Assembly (NCBI GenBank): GCA_002346545.1
Contig: DEAA01000044.1
Location: forward strand, 28,404-92,403
Source of the DNA: Acidobacteria bacterium UBA2994
GTDB taxonomy: Bacteria > Acidobacteriota > Vicinamibacteria > Vicinamibacterales > UBA8438
Reading direction: 5' to 3'
DNA: 64,000 nucleotides
Part shown: one piece after another, positions 8,389 through 17,081 of the stretch
Numbering within the stretch: the stretch's first letter is position 1
How the letters are laid out: every line of letters begins with the position of its first letter
Made by a program: the position numbers and the translations under genes
The notes under the pieces: model-generated
Seen by the model: the letters and a program-made list of their open reading frames with translations, nothing else
What the model was told of the DNA's origin: nothing
Database searches by the model: none

Positions 8389-9769
8389 GGATGTCCTGGC
8401 GGGGCAGCTGGATCCGGAAACAGCTGCCGCCGGCCGCCACGGGCTGGTAGGTGAGTTCGCCGTGGTTCGCCTCGACGGCCCACTTGGCGATGGACAGCCC
8501 CAGACCGCTGCCACCGGGGTCGGCTGCGTTCTCGCGGCTCCGGAAGAGACGCTCGAACAACCGGGCCCGGTCTCGCTCTGGGATCCCGGGACCGGTATCG
8601 GTCACCTCCAGGCACACGTTGGACCTCGTCTCGTAGACTCGCAGAAGAATCCGGCCTCCTTCGGGGGTGTAGCGGATAGCGTTGTCGACGAGGTTGATCA
8701 CGGCCTGACGTGTGGTGATGTGGTCGGCAAGGCACGGCGGTGACGCGTTCACGTCCACGTCGAGTGTCTGACCTTTCTCTTCGGCGAGCACGCCAAGATC
8801 AGTGGCCACGTCCTCGGCGAGCGACCCCAGGTTCACCTTGGTCATTCCGGGTGTAACGTCGCCACCATCGGCGCGAGCCACGGCGAGCAGCTGGTTGACC
8901 AGTCGGGTAAGCCGATCGGTCTCCTCCAGCATGCTCTCGATCACTTCGCGATATGCCGCCGCATCACTGGGACCTCGCAGGCCGACCTCGCCTACGCTGC
9001 GAATGGCTGTCAACGGGGTCCGGAGCTCATGGGAGACGTTCCCGGTAAAGCGGCGCATCTGGAGAAAAGAAGACTCGAGCCGCCCCAGCGTGTCGTTGAA
9101 CACCGCCGCCATGCGACCAAGCTCGTCCTTGGGTGTATCGATGGGCAACCGCTCGTCGAGACGTGATGCGGTGATATCGCGAGCGCGCTCCCCCATCCGA
9201 GCCACCGGAGCCAGTGCGCGCCGCGCCACCACATAGCCGACACCGCCGGCCAGCGCGACAGCCAGCGGTAATCCCAGCCCGAGCAGCAGCGCCATCTCGC
9301 GCACCTCGAGGCGCATGGTCGCCTCCGACCGCCCCACTTGGAGCACGACCGGACGACCACCCACGGTGGCTCGATCCGTCAAGAGCCGGAATGGCGCCGG
9401 GTCGGAGGGGACCGCCACGATACGTCCCACCGCACTGCGGCTCAGCTGCTCGCTGTCGGAAACCGGCAACCGCTGCGCCATCGCCGTGCGGTAGATCAAC
9501 TCGCCGTCGCCGGAAAAGACCTGCAGCCAGGGACTGTCAGTGCCCCACGGATCACCCTCGAACCAAGACAGGGATCCGTCGGGCCCTTGCTGCGCCATCT
9601 CGGCGGCCCATCTGAAATCGCTGCGAAGGCGGGAATCGATCGTTCCCGACAGGTTCCTGGTAACCAGCCACAGCACCAGCCCGACATACAGGCCAAGCAC
9701 TACCACCATCGCGCACACCTGCCAGGCGGTGAGCTGCGCCCGCAAACTGTGTGGCCACCAGCTGCGCAT
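8372..9769 (-). CDS. Sensor histidine kinase, HAMP type
   Basis: This 465-residue inner-membrane sensor kinase has two membrane segments (about 17-37 and 159-182) around a periplasmic sensing region of some 120 residues. A HAMP linker follows, then HisKA with phospho-acceptor H247 in FTGNVSHELRTPLTAI. The ATPase carries the N box NLVDNAIRYTPEGG and G boxes DTGPGIPE and GGSGLGLS. It resembles the CusS/QseC/PmrB class. It is encoded directly after its response regulator, with a one-base stop/start overlap. The signal is not identifiable; convergence with the receptor gene and the shared repeat motif hint at envelope or nutrient sensing. Confidence 0.92.
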   Translation of the reverse strand: MRSWWPHSLRAQLTAWQVCAMVVVLGLYVGLVLWLVTRNLSGTIDSRLRSDFRWAAEMAQQGPDGSLSWFEGDPWGTDSPWLQVFSGDGELIYRTAMAQRLPVSDSEQLSRSAVGRIVAVPSDPAPFRLLTDRATVGGRPVVLQVGRSEATMRLEVREMALLLGLGLPLAVALAGGVGYVVARRALAPVARMGERARDITASRLDERLPIDTPKDELGRMAAVFNDTLGRLESSFLQMRRFTGNVSHELRTPLTAIRSVGEVGLRGPSDAAAYREVIESMLEETDRLTRLVNQLLAVARADGGDVTPGMTKVNLGSLAEDVATDLGVLAEEKGQTLDVDVNASPPCLADHITTRQAVINLVDNAIRYTPEGGRILLRVYETRSNVCLEVTDTGPGIPERDRARLFERLFRSRENAADPGGSGLGLSIAKWAVEANHGELTYQPVAAGGSCFRIQLPRQDILSGSG

Positions 9770-10494
9770 CAGTCGGCGTCCTCACGCAGAACGAAGCCGA
9801 CGCCCCGCACGGTCTGGATGAGCTTCACGGGCTGACCTTCGTCGATCTTCCTCCGAAGTCGGGAGATGTGCACGTCGATCACGTTGTCGAGGGTGGTGCT
9901 GCGAGCGGTTTCTCGCCACACCTCACGGGCAAGTGTGTCGCGCGACACCACCTGCCGGGCATGCAACGCCAGGTAATGCAGCAAATCAAACTCCTTGGCG
10001 GTCAGGTCGAGGGTGTGTCCCGCCCGCTCGACCCGCCTGGTCGCATGGTCGATGCTGAGCGTCTCGACCGTGATCTGTTCCGGCTCTGCCGGACGGCCCC
10101 GGCGGGCCACCGACCGGATTCGGGCCAGGAGCTCGGCGAACGCAAAGGGCTTGACCAGGTAGTCGTCGGCACCGGCATCGAGCCCGACGACACGGTCATC
10201 GAGGCTGTCACGCGCTGTGAGCACCAACACCGGAACGTCGAGCCCCTGCTGCCGCATGGTCGTCAGTACCTCGAGACCATCCCAACCGGGCAGATTGAGA
10301 TCGAGCACCACGGCATCGAACCCCTCCTTGCCGAGTCGAAAGCAGGCATCCTCCCCGGTACCCTCGACCACCACCTCGTACCCATCCCGCTCGAGACCCG
10401 TGCGAAGCGCGGACGCTACCTTTTCCTCGTCCTCGACAACCAGGAGCCGAACCGCCCGTTTGAAGTTTTCGCTGAGCTGTTCCTCCGCGGTCAT
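9769..10494 (-). CDS. OmpR-family response regulator
   Basis: This 241-residue regulator has a receiver domain with acidic pocket E21-D22, phospho-acceptor D65 (VVLDLNLPG), T93 and K115. A winged-helix OmpR-type DNA-binding domain follows, ending IQTVRGVGFVL. It is the first gene of the pair and overlaps the kinase start. An 11-base-period direct repeat lies just upstream in the divergent control region, consistent with autoregulation. The start may lie a few codons downstream of 10494; MTAEEQLSENFKR is longer than usual before the first beta strand. Confidence 0.92.
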   Translation of the reverse strand: MTAEEQLSENFKRAVRLLVVEDEEKVASALRTGLERDGYEVVVEGTGEDACFRLGKEGFDAVVLDLNLPGWDGLEVLTTMRQQGLDVPVLVLTARDSLDDRVVGLDAGADDYLVKPFAFAELLARIRSVARRGRPAEPEQITVETLSIDHATRRVERAGHTLDLTAKEFDLLHYLALHARQVVSRDTLAREVWRETARSTTLDNVIDVHISRLRRKIDEGQPVKLIQTVRGVGFVLREDAD

Positions 10495-10522
10495 CTGGAC
10501 AGCTTACCGAACGCCGTCCCTT

Positions 10523-10539
10523 TTCAGGGAATCTTCAGG
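10523..10539. promoter_or_regulatory. 11-base-period direct repeat between divergent genes
   Basis: TTCAGG at 10523-10528 recurs at 10534-10539, exactly 11 bases apart. It sits between the response-regulator gene and the DUF6152-like gene. TATCAT at 10561-10566 could be the -10 box of the plus-strand gene, which would place the repeat about where an OmpR-class activator contacts the -35 region. The arrangement is seen in sequence; the binding protein is inferred. Confidence 0.45.
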
Positions 10540-10594
10540 CGATCCCTTGCGACGACGACATATCATAGAGAGCAGACCCGTCGAGGTAGCAGTC

Positions 10595-11002
10595 ATGACG
10601 CGCTGGATCGCCCTACTCGTGGCCGGATGGACCATCTTGGGGGCCGCGATCTACGCGCACCACCCTCTGAGCGAGGTCTACGACGAGGAACAGACGCTGA
10701 TTCTCGAAGGCGAGGTCTCGTCGTTCCTCTTCGGAGATCCGCACTCGATGGTGCACCTTCGCGTACGAGAGATCGACGGTGAAGAGCACACCTGGGCCGT
10801 CGAATGGCGCGCCGCCTTGCAGCTCGAACGACAGGGATGGAACGCCGGCGTCCTGAGCGAAGGTGAACGCGTCCGGATCTGCGGTCACCCGGGTCGGGAC
10901 CCAGGCGTCTTCCGACTCTATCTGCGGAGCTTGACCCAGCTCGCGACCGGCCGCACCACGCTCTCTCCCCAGCCAGACGATTCAACTCCCTGCGCCCGCT
11001 AG
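10595..11002 (+). CDS. Secreted DUF6152-like protein
   Basis: This 135-residue protein has an N-terminal signal peptide (MTRWIALLVAGWTILGAAIYA) and a single small beta domain. HHPLSEVYDEEQTLILEGEV, FLFGDPHSMVHLRV and a later WAVEW fit the DUF6152 pattern of short periplasmic proteins of unknown role, often found near metal or envelope genes. It is divergent from the response regulator and preceded by a repeat that may bind it. I chose ATG 10595, where the signal peptide begins; the frame is open further upstream, but only opposite the regulator gene. Confidence 0.7.
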   Translation: MTRWIALLVAGWTILGAAIYAHHPLSEVYDEEQTLILEGEVSSFLFGDPHSMVHLRVREIDGEEHTWAVEWRAALQLERQGWNAGVLSEGERVRICGHPGRDPGVFRLYLRSLTQLATGRTTLSPQPDDSTPCAR

Positions 11003-11027
11003 AATCGCTGGTGCTACACTCCTCGAC

Positions 11028-11531
11028 ATGTCCCTGTTAGGACCACTGCGGCACGTGGCCGGCCATCCGATGCGCGCCTACTACGTCCCCATTCTTGGCG
11101 GCGTGGTCCTGGGCAGCAGCGCCTTCATGCCCTGGATCGTGGTCGGCTCAGACCAGTACGGCGGGGTACCGGACCTGGCCGGCTTCTGGGTACTGGGGCT
11201 GGCGATGCTGGCCCTGGTGCTGGCCGTGCTCAGTATCGCGACCCGGAAGAACTCCCGGCACCCACTACTGCTCGTCGGCTTGTTCGCCTTCGGTGTGCTC
11301 TTCCTCGGAGAGCGGCTGATGGAGCGCGCAGCCGCGCAGCAAAGCTGGGCCACCGAGCAGGCGCGCGCGATCGTCACCGGCAATGAGGCACGGAGCGTCT
11401 CCGAACCCTCGATGGCGCCAGGCGCCTACCTCGGGCTGGGCGCGTCGACCGTGATCGCGCTCTTTGGTCTGACCGTTGTCGTCAAACGGGCCCCCCAGAT
11501 ACGCGCCCTGCCCGAAGACGACGACGTCTAG
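11028..11531 (+). CDS. Small integral membrane protein, unknown
   Basis: I do not recognise this 167-residue protein. It has about four hydrophobic segments: near 18-38, 52-70, 80-95 and 137-155. A soluble loop containing ERLMERAAAQQSWATEQ sits between the third and fourth, and the C-terminus is short and acidic (PEDDDV). It follows the DUF6152-like gene by 25 bases and may share its transcript. It ends exactly where the convergent otsA stop begins. Confidence 0.65.
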   Translation: MSLLGPLRHVAGHPMRAYYVPILGGVVLGSSAFMPWIVVGSDQYGGVPDLAGFWVLGLAMLALVLAVLSIATRKNSRHPLLLVGLFAFGVLFLGERLMERAAAQQSWATEQARAIVTGNEARSVSEPSMAPGAYLGLGASTVIALFGLTVVVKRAPQIRALPEDDDV

Positions 11532-13007
11532 CTAGCGCTGGCGTGGCGGCCAGGAGGTCGGGGCCTCGAGCCCCTCGAGAATGTCGGAGGCCCACCGGAA
11601 CACATCGCGCCCGGCCACCACACGCCGCAACGCTCGCATCCGACGGTGCTTCTCGCCCTCGCTCATCCCCAGCGCGAGCTCGAGCCCGTCAGCGAAACTC
11701 TCGACATCGTAGGGATTGATGATCACGGCGTCGTGCAGCTCCTGCGCCGCGCCGGCCAGCTCGCTGAGCACGAGCACCCCGCCGAGGTCTTCGCGAGCGG
11801 CCACAAACTCCTTGGCAACCAGATTCATGCCGTCGTGCAGCGAGCTCACCAGGCAGAAATCAGCGAGCCGATAGAGCGCTACGAGACGTCGGACGCGTAG
11901 CGCGGACGTTCGATAGCGAATAGGACCATCGGTCGGTCTATGTCCGTGCTTGATGTTCAACTCGGCCACCCGGCAGTCGATGTCGGCCGCCACGGCGGCG
12001 TAGCTCTCGAGCTTGGAACGGGAAGGCACGGCGATTTGAACAAAGGTGAGCTCGTCGCACAACTTTGGCCAACGCGTGAACAGGCAGTCGAGCGCGTTCA
12101 GCCGCTCCGGGATCCCCTTGGTGTAGTCCAGCCGATCGACACCAATGCCCACCTTCGGCGTCTCGATGCGCAACTCCCGACGGAGGCGCGTCATTTCGGT
12201 GTCAAGCCCGGGGTCACAGGTCACACTTCGGATCCGATCGAAGTCGACGCCGATCGGGACCGCGCAGACGCTCGTGGTCCGATTGTTCAGATGCACGCGG
12301 CTGCGGCTCGCTTTAGCTCCGAGCTCAGCGCGAGACGCGGCAAGAAAGTTCCGGCGGTCCCGTTCGAGCTGGAAGGCTAGCAGGTCGGTGGCTACCAGTC
12401 CTTCCAGAATGTCGCGCCGATAGGGACAACTCCGGAACTTGTCTGGGTGTGGAAACGGAATGTGCCAGAAGAGCGCGATCGGCGTCTCCGGATGTGACTC
12501 GCGCAGATAACGAGCCACAAGCGTCAGGTGGTAGTCCTGTATGAAGACCGGCGTCCCGGAGTCGGGAAGCTCAGCCGCCACCGCTTCGGCGAACCGGCGA
12601 TTGATCTCCTGATATGCACGCCAGTCGGCCGAGCGAAACACCGGCTCTACATGGGCCACGTGGCAAAGCGGCCAGAGGCCCTCGTTCGCGAACCCCTCGT
12701 AGTAGTGGCGCTCTTCCGTCTCGGTCAGCCAGATGCGGCGGAGGGTGTAGGTCGGGGCGTCGGGTGGCACCTGTACCCGGTCGGCCTCGTCGACTATGTC
12801 CCGGTCGGCATCCCCCGCCCCGTGCGCGATCCACACGCCGCCACGCTCACGCATGAGGGCATCGAGCGCGACCGAGACGCCACCGGTCGTGGGCGACCAG
12901 GTAACCCGGCGCTCGTCGTCGAACGCATGCAGATAGGGCTCGCGGTTCGACACCACAGCGAGCGGCCGGGTCGACCCGCCGTAACGAGAAGCCTCAAACC
13001 GCGACAT
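11532..13007 (-). CDS. otsA: Alpha,alpha-trehalose-phosphate synthase
   Basis: This 491-residue GT20 glycosyltransferase is predicted to make trehalose-6-phosphate from UDP-glucose and glucose-6-phosphate in the cytoplasm. It starts with the family SNREPY motif, followed by [16 protein letters not shown]. Catalytic-domain motifs include [33 protein letters not shown] and the nucleotide-binding [17 protein letters not shown]. Length is normal. It is last in the minus-strand sulfur/Isc series, 74 bases after iscA, so it may be co-transcribed or have its own promoter. OtsB is encoded separately at 5.1 kb. Confidence 0.94.
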   Translation of the reverse strand: MSRFEASRYGGSTRPLAVVSNREPYLHAFDDERRVTWSPTTGGVSVALDALMRERGGVWIAHGAGDADRDIVDEADRVQVPPDAPTYTLRRIWLTETEERHYYEGFANEGLWPLCHVAHVEPVFRSADWRAYQEINRRFAEAVAAELPDSGTPVFIQDYHLTLVARYLRESHPETPIALFWHIPFPHPDKFRSCPYRRDILEGLVATDLLAFQLERDRRNFLAASRAELGAKASRSRVHLNNRTTSVCAVPIGVDFDRIRSVTCDPGLDTEMTRLRRELRIETPKVGIGVDRLDYTKGIPERLNALDCLFTRWPKLCDELTFVQIAVPSRSKLESYAAVAADIDCRVAELNIKHGHRPTDGPIRYRTSALRVRRLVALYRLADFCLVSSLHDGMNLVAKEFVAAREDLGGVLVLSELAGAAQELHDAVIINPYDVESFADGLELALGMSEGEKHRRMRALRRVVAGRDVFRWASDILEGLEAPTSWPPRQR

Positions 13008-13081
13008 CGCTCACAGGTGTACGCCGATCGCACGGGCGATCGACACGCGGCCGCCAGGAAAAACCTGGACGAAATCCGGCT

Positions 13082-13408
13082 CTACACGCCGAACGAGAGC
13101 CCGCAACCACACTCGGTCGTCGCGTTCGGATTTCGCAGCACGAGGTTCTGTCCCAGCATGTTCGGGTCGCAGTCGAGGACGGTGCCGTCGAGATACTTGA
13201 AGCTCTTAGGATCAACGAAGATGCGGGTACCGCCGTGGCCTTCGAACACCTGATCCCCATCCGCAGGAGCCTGCTCCCACTTGAAGATGTAGCTCAGACC
13301 GTTGCAACCGCCAGCCTTGATGCCCACGCGCAGACCGCCGTCAGCGATCCCCTCCTGATCCATCCCGCTCTGAATCCGTTTGGCTGCCGCTTCGGTGATC
13401 TCAATCAT
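13082..13408 (-). CDS. iscA: A-type iron-sulfur carrier (IscA/ErpA/HesB)
   Basis: This 108-residue A-type carrier is predicted to transfer Fe-S clusters to apo-proteins. The three conserved cysteines are present: C35 in KAGGCNGLSY, and C100 and C102 in ECGCG near the C-terminus. The start at ATG 13408 gives the family-typical MIEITEAAAKRI; the frame continues to 13507 without similarity. It follows iscS by 55 bases in the same direction. Whether it is functionally IscA or ErpA cannot be decided from sequence. Confidence 0.9.
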   Translation of the reverse strand: MIEITEAAAKRIQSGMDQEGIADGGLRVGIKAGGCNGLSYIFKWEQAPADGDQVFEGHGGTRIFVDPKSFKYLDGTVLDCDPNMLGQNLVLRNPNATTECGCGLSFGV

Positions 13409-13463
13409 GATGTCCACGTCCAGTGTATCGCACCGCGGGCCAGCACCTGCCAGGCACCCCACC

Positions 13464-14651
13464 TCAATCGGACCAACCTGGCGGCAGCGGCTCGTCGGCG
13501 AGATCAAAGACCTCGATCGGCGCCCGGAGACGAATGACTAGGGTGCGGACCAGCTCGACCACGCGGTCGACCTCGTCGGCGGTGTTGAACCGGCCCAGTC
13601 CGAAACGGAGTGAGGCCTTGCTCAAGGTCGACGACAAGCCCAGTGCCTGGAGCACATGGGACGACCCTGCCGACGTCGTCGTACACGCCGCGCCCGACGA
13701 CACGGCGACGTCTGTGAGTCCGGTGAGCAACTGCTCTCCACTGACCCCTTCGAAGGACACGTTCAGATTATGCGGAAGTCGCGCCTCCATCGAACCGTTC
13801 ACGTGTACGCCGTCGAGCGCACCCCGCAGTCCGTCAGCGAGTCGATCCCGCAACGCCGCCAGTCGAGCCGACTCCTCGGCCATGCCGTCGAGGCCAATGC
13901 GCGCGGCCTTTCCGAACCCGACGATGGCAGGGACGTTCAGGGTGCCGGACCGGAGCCCGGTCTCGTGCCCGCCCCCTTCGACCAGCGGGGTCAGCTCCAG
14001 ACCATCTCGGACGAACAACGCGCCGATGCCCTTCGGCCCATGAAGCTTGTGGGCGGTGAGGGACACCAAGTCGATCGGATCAGCCGAAACGTCGAGGTGG
14101 ATCCGGCCCACGGCCTGCGCCGCGTCGGTGTGAAACCGTGCCCCCCCCGCCCGGGCCACCCGGGCTAGCTCGCCCACCGGGTGTAGGACCCCAATCTCGT
14201 TGTTCGCCGCCATGACCGAGACCAGGATCGTCTCTGGGGTCAGAGCACTGACCAGCGTATCCGTCTCGAGGAGCCCGTCGTCCCGAACCGGGAGATATGT
14301 GACCCGTAGTCCCTGTCGTTCGAGAGCCGCGCACGGATCGAGGACCGCCCGGTGCTCGGTCTCCACAGTCACGACATGGTTGCCCGCCGAACGCTCGGCG
14401 TCGGCAACCCCCTTGATGGCGAGGTTGTTTGACTCGGTAGCGCCGCTCGTGAACACCAACTCGCGGGCCGAGCTGCCGACGAGCGCGGCCACGTCTGCCC
14501 GGGCGGCAGCAACCGCATCCCTCGCGGTCCAGCCAAACCGATGATGGCGGCTCGACGCGTTACCGAAGTGCTCGTCGAAGAACGGGACCATCGCCTCAAT
14601 GACACGGGGATCGACCCGCGTCGTGGCGTGCCCGTCCATGTAGATGGTCAA
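13464..14651 (-). CDS. iscS: Cysteine desulfurase (NifS/IscS family)
   Basis: This 395-residue PLP enzyme converts cysteine to alanine and passes persulfide sulfur to cluster assembly or thiolation. PLP lysine K202 lies in SLTAHKLHGPKG and the catalytic cysteine C323 in SSGAACTTTSAG. The short loop around the cysteine fits the NifS-like group. The start is probably TTG 14651, overlapping the iscR stop in a TTGA junction; ATG 14639 (MDGHATTRVD) is the alternative. No iscU-like scaffold gene follows; iscA comes next. Confidence 0.93.
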   Translation of the reverse strand: MTIYMDGHATTRVDPRVIEAMVPFFDEHFGNASSRHHRFGWTARDAVAAARADVAALVGSSARELVFTSGATESNNLAIKGVADAERSAGNHVVTVETEHRAVLDPCAALERQGLRVTYLPVRDDGLLETDTLVSALTPETILVSVMAANNEIGVLHPVGELARVARAGGARFHTDAAQAVGRIHLDVSADPIDLVSLTAHKLHGPKGIGALFVRDGLELTPLVEGGGHETGLRSGTLNVPAIVGFGKAARIGLDGMAEESARLAALRDRLADGLRGALDGVHVNGSMEARLPHNLNVSFEGVSGEQLLTGLTDVAVSSGAACTTTSAGSSHVLQALGLSSTLSKASLRFGLGRFNTADEVDRVVELVRTLVIRLRAPIEVFDLADEPLPPGWSD

Positions 14652-15130
14652 CGACCCGACGCGGCTATCCGGGAGGCTGGACTGGTGGCGGAGCGAGGCG
14701 AGATGGCAATCGGCACCAGCGGCGGTTCATCCGCGGCCAGTTCCTTCAAGCTGTATGAAGTCAGCGCCCGGACGATCTGATCCTTGATACGCCAGAGCGG
14801 ATCGCGGATGTTGCAGGTTGCGTACTGTTCGCAGTCGTCGTCGGAAGTCGTACACGCCGTTACCATCACCGGTCCGTCGATGGCTTCGATCACGTCGGCC
14901 ACCGCGATCTTGGCTGCGGGGCGACCGAGCAAATAGCCGCCGCGGGTGCCGTGTTGAGACACCAATAGCTTGCGGCGGGCCAGGCGCTGCAGCACCTTGG
15001 CCATTAACTCCACGGGAATGCCGTAGCGGCTGGCGATCTCGCGAGCGCTGGCAGCCTCGGTCTCCGACCGTGAAGCCAGATCCTTGAGCGCCATCAACGC
15101 GTACTCGGCTTTCTTGGACAGTCGTAACAT
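14648..15130 (-). CDS. iscR: Rrf2-family regulator, IscR-like
   Basis: This 160-residue winged-helix regulator has the Rrf2 N-terminus MLRLSKKAEYALMAL and the three cluster-binding cysteines C93, C100 and C106 in TACTTSDDDCEQYATC. The spacing is close to E. coli IscR. It therefore probably senses Fe-S cluster status and controls the iscS-iscA genes, and perhaps the sulfur genes upstream. The extended spacing between the first two cysteines (seven rather than six) is a small departure. It is 45 bases after moeZ and overlaps iscS. Confidence 0.9.
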   Translation of the reverse strand: MLRLSKKAEYALMALKDLASRSETEAASAREIASRYGIPVELMAKVLQRLARRKLLVSQHGTRGGYLLGRPAAKIAVADVIEAIDGPVMVTACTTSDDDCEQYATCNIRDPLWRIKDQIVRALTSYSLKELAADEPPLVPIAISPRSATSPASRIAASGR

Positions 15131-15175
15131 TGCTACTCCGGTGGCGCCATTGTATCGCGCCCCCCCACGGCCGCG

Positions 15176-16330
15176 TCAGTACTTAGGCAGACGGGGATCA
15201 ATCTGGTCAATCCAGGCCAGGATCCCACCCTCCAAATTCCGCGCACCGGCGTATCCCGCCTCGCGGAGCAGAGCCACGGCCTTGCCGCTCCGCACACCGG
15301 ACTTGCAGTGCACGACGAGATCCTCGGCACCTTCGAGCTCACCCAGACGGGTGGGCAGCTCCCCGAGCGGGATCAGGCGCGAGCCCGGAATTCGACAAAT
15401 CTCGAACTCCCGGTTCTCCCGTACGTCGAGCAGCAGGAAGTCGTCGCCCCGATCGATCCGCTCCTTGAGCTCGGCCACCGTGACCTCACCATCGGCCGCT
15501 TCAGGAGCAGGAGGCGGTGTGGGCACGATGCCGCAGAACTGCTGGTAGTCGATCAGCTCTGTAACGGTAGGCGCATCGCCACAGACCGGACAGTCGGAAT
15601 CACGTCGGACCTTCAGCTCGCGGAACCGCATCTTAAGCGCATCGAACAGCAGGAAGCGCCCGACCAGTGGCTCCCCGGCACCCAAGATCAACTTAATCGC
15701 CTCAGTTGCCTGCAGCGTGCCCACGACACCAGGCAGGATGCCGAGCACCCCACCCTCGGCGCAGCTCGGAACGAGCCCGGGCGGCGGCGGCTCGGGAAAC
15801 ATGCAGCGGTAGCAGGGACCGTCCGGCACGCCAAAAACCGATGCCTGACCCTCGAACTGGGAGATGCTGCCGTAGACATTGGGCTTACCGGACAGGACGC
15901 AGGCGTCGTTGACCAGATAGCGCGTCGGGAAGTTGTCGGTGCCGTCGACCACCATGTCGTAGTCGGCAAACAGCTGGAGCGCGTTCTCGGAGGAGAGCGC
16001 CATCTCGTGCGGCACGACGTTCACCTCCGGATTCAGTGCCTGCAGGCGGGAGCGTGCGGACTCGAGCTTCGGTCGACCGACGTCCGGGGTTCCATGGATA
16101 ATCTGCCGGTGAAGGTTGCTGAAGTCAACCTCGTCGAAGTCGACGATCCCCAGCGTGCCCACTCCCGCAGCGGCCAGATAGAGCGCCACCGGTGAACCGA
16201 GCCCGCCGGCGCCGACGCAGAGCACCTTGGCGCCCTTGAGCTTCAGCTGCCCGTCCATACCGACTTGCGGCATGATGAGGTGCCGGCTGTAGCGGGCCAC
16301 CTCGTCGTTGGTCAGGGGTACGACGCTCAC
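15176..16330 (-). CDS. moeZ: E1-like sulfur-carrier adenylyltransferase with C-terminal rhodanese (MoeZ/MoeB type)
   Basis: This 384-residue protein adenylates and thiolates the C-terminal glycine of a ubiquitin-like sulfur carrier. The E1 domain (about 1-270) has the nucleotide motif GAGGLGSPVALYLAAAGVG, zinc cysteines C173, C176, C247 and C250, and the candidate catalytic C190 in GLVPSCAEGG. A rhodanese domain (about 285-380) carries active C342 in VHCKSGVRSGK. It begins at GTG 16330, overlapping the carrier gene by four bases, which argues that the two proteins work as a pair. The architecture matches Mycobacterium MoeZ, which acts on CysO. Confidence 0.94.
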   Translation of the reverse strand: MSVVPLTNDEVARYSRHLIMPQVGMDGQLKLKGAKVLCVGAGGLGSPVALYLAAAGVGTLGIVDFDEVDFSNLHRQIIHGTPDVGRPKLESARSRLQALNPEVNVVPHEMALSSENALQLFADYDMVVDGTDNFPTRYLVNDACVLSGKPNVYGSISQFEGQASVFGVPDGPCYRCMFPEPPPPGLVPSCAEGGVLGILPGVVGTLQATEAIKLILGAGEPLVGRFLLFDALKMRFRELKVRRDSDCPVCGDAPTVTELIDYQQFCGIVPTPPPAPEAADGEVTVAELKERIDRGDDFLLLDVRENREFEICRIPGSRLIPLGELPTRLGELEGAEDLVVHCKSGVRSGKAVALLREAGYAGARNLEGGILAWIDQIDPRLPKY

Positions 16331-16611
16331 CGTCCGCTCCCACCCGCCACCGACGGGATGATGCTGACCGTGTCATCGTCGGTCACTGGGGTCTGTTCCT
16401 TCTCGAGATACCGGATATCGTCGTCGTTCACGTAGATGTTCACGAAGTTCCGGAGCGACCCATCCTCGCCGTACAGGTGCTTGCGCAGCTCAGTGTGCTC
16501 GCTAGCCAGGTTGGCCAGGAGCTCGCCGACCGTGCTGCCGGTCGCCTCCACCTCCTCCTGGTTGCCGGTGTAACCGCGCAGCGGGGTGGGAATCAGAATC
16601 TTGGTTGCCAT
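16327..16611 (-). CDS. cysO: CysO/ThiS/MoaD-like sulfur carrier with a three-residue tail after GG
   Basis: This 94-residue ubiquitin-fold carrier begins MATKILIPTPLRGYTGNQ, closely resembling CysO proteins. It ends IIPSVAGGSGR: the di-glycine normally at the extreme C-terminus is followed by Ser-Gly-Arg, read directly as AGC GGA CGG TGA. Carriers of this kind must expose GG before adenylation, so either the tail is removed or the E1 tolerates it. A JAMM protease gene lies 22 bases upstream and the E1 gene overlaps downstream. I chose ATG 16611, since the earlier frame to 16656 overlaps the JAMM gene end and lacks similarity. Confidence 0.92.
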   Translation of the reverse strand: MATKILIPTPLRGYTGNQEEVEATGSTVGELLANLASEHTELRKHLYGEDGSLRNFVNIYVNDDDIRYLEKEQTPVTDDDTVSIIPSVAGGSGR

Positions 16612-16633
16612 CGTCTTTGTCCGTCTTCGTTCT

Positions 16634-17080
16634 TCATACCCCGGCGTCCTCATCATCCGGGTCTGCCTCTATGAGCTGCTCTTGGTCGAACGCAGACCGA
16701 TCGTTGCGGAGCCGCCATGACGTCATCTGGCCCGGGTCGCCACCGTCCACGCCGATGATCACGTACGAGAACACCGGCCAGGCATGCTCGAGGTCATAGC
16801 GCGATGGCCGAGCCGGTGCGTCCGGGTGCGAGTGGTAGAAGCCAAGCAACCCGGCGTCCAGCTCGGCCGCGTGCCGCTCGGCCGCCTGATAGTCGTTCGG
16901 ACGCACCAAGAACCGCCGCCGCGGCCCATCGTCGGTTGTGTTGGGCAGCGCCAGGGCGGCCGTGACGAGTCCGCCGAGGCCGATCAGGGCCCCACAGCAT
17001 TCGTGGGGATACGTCTCGCGACCGTGGTGTCGGATCGCGGACGCTGCCACCGGCCGCAAGGTCAGTCCGGACCGCACCAT
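16634..17080 (-). CDS. mec: JAMM/MPN metalloprotease, Mec+-like
   Basis: This 148-residue zinc metalloprotease has the complete JAMM signature: E27 in YPHECCG and HSHP at 83-86, followed by PSRYD with D96. In Mycobacterium the Mec+ enzyme releases cysteine from the CysO-cysteine adduct. In some other systems JAMM proteins remove C-terminal extensions from ubiquitin-like carriers. Both roles fit here, since the carrier next door ends GGSGR. It starts one base after the cysM stop on the minus strand and is clearly in the same operon. Confidence 0.93.
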   Translation of the reverse strand: MVRSGLTLRPVAASAIRHHGRETYPHECCGALIGLGGLVTAALALPNTTDDGPRRRFLVRPNDYQAAERHAAELDAGLLGFYHSHPDAPARPSRYDLEHAWPVFSYVIIGVDGGDPGQMTSWRLRNDRSAFDQEQLIEADPDDEDAGV

Positions 17081-17081
17081 C

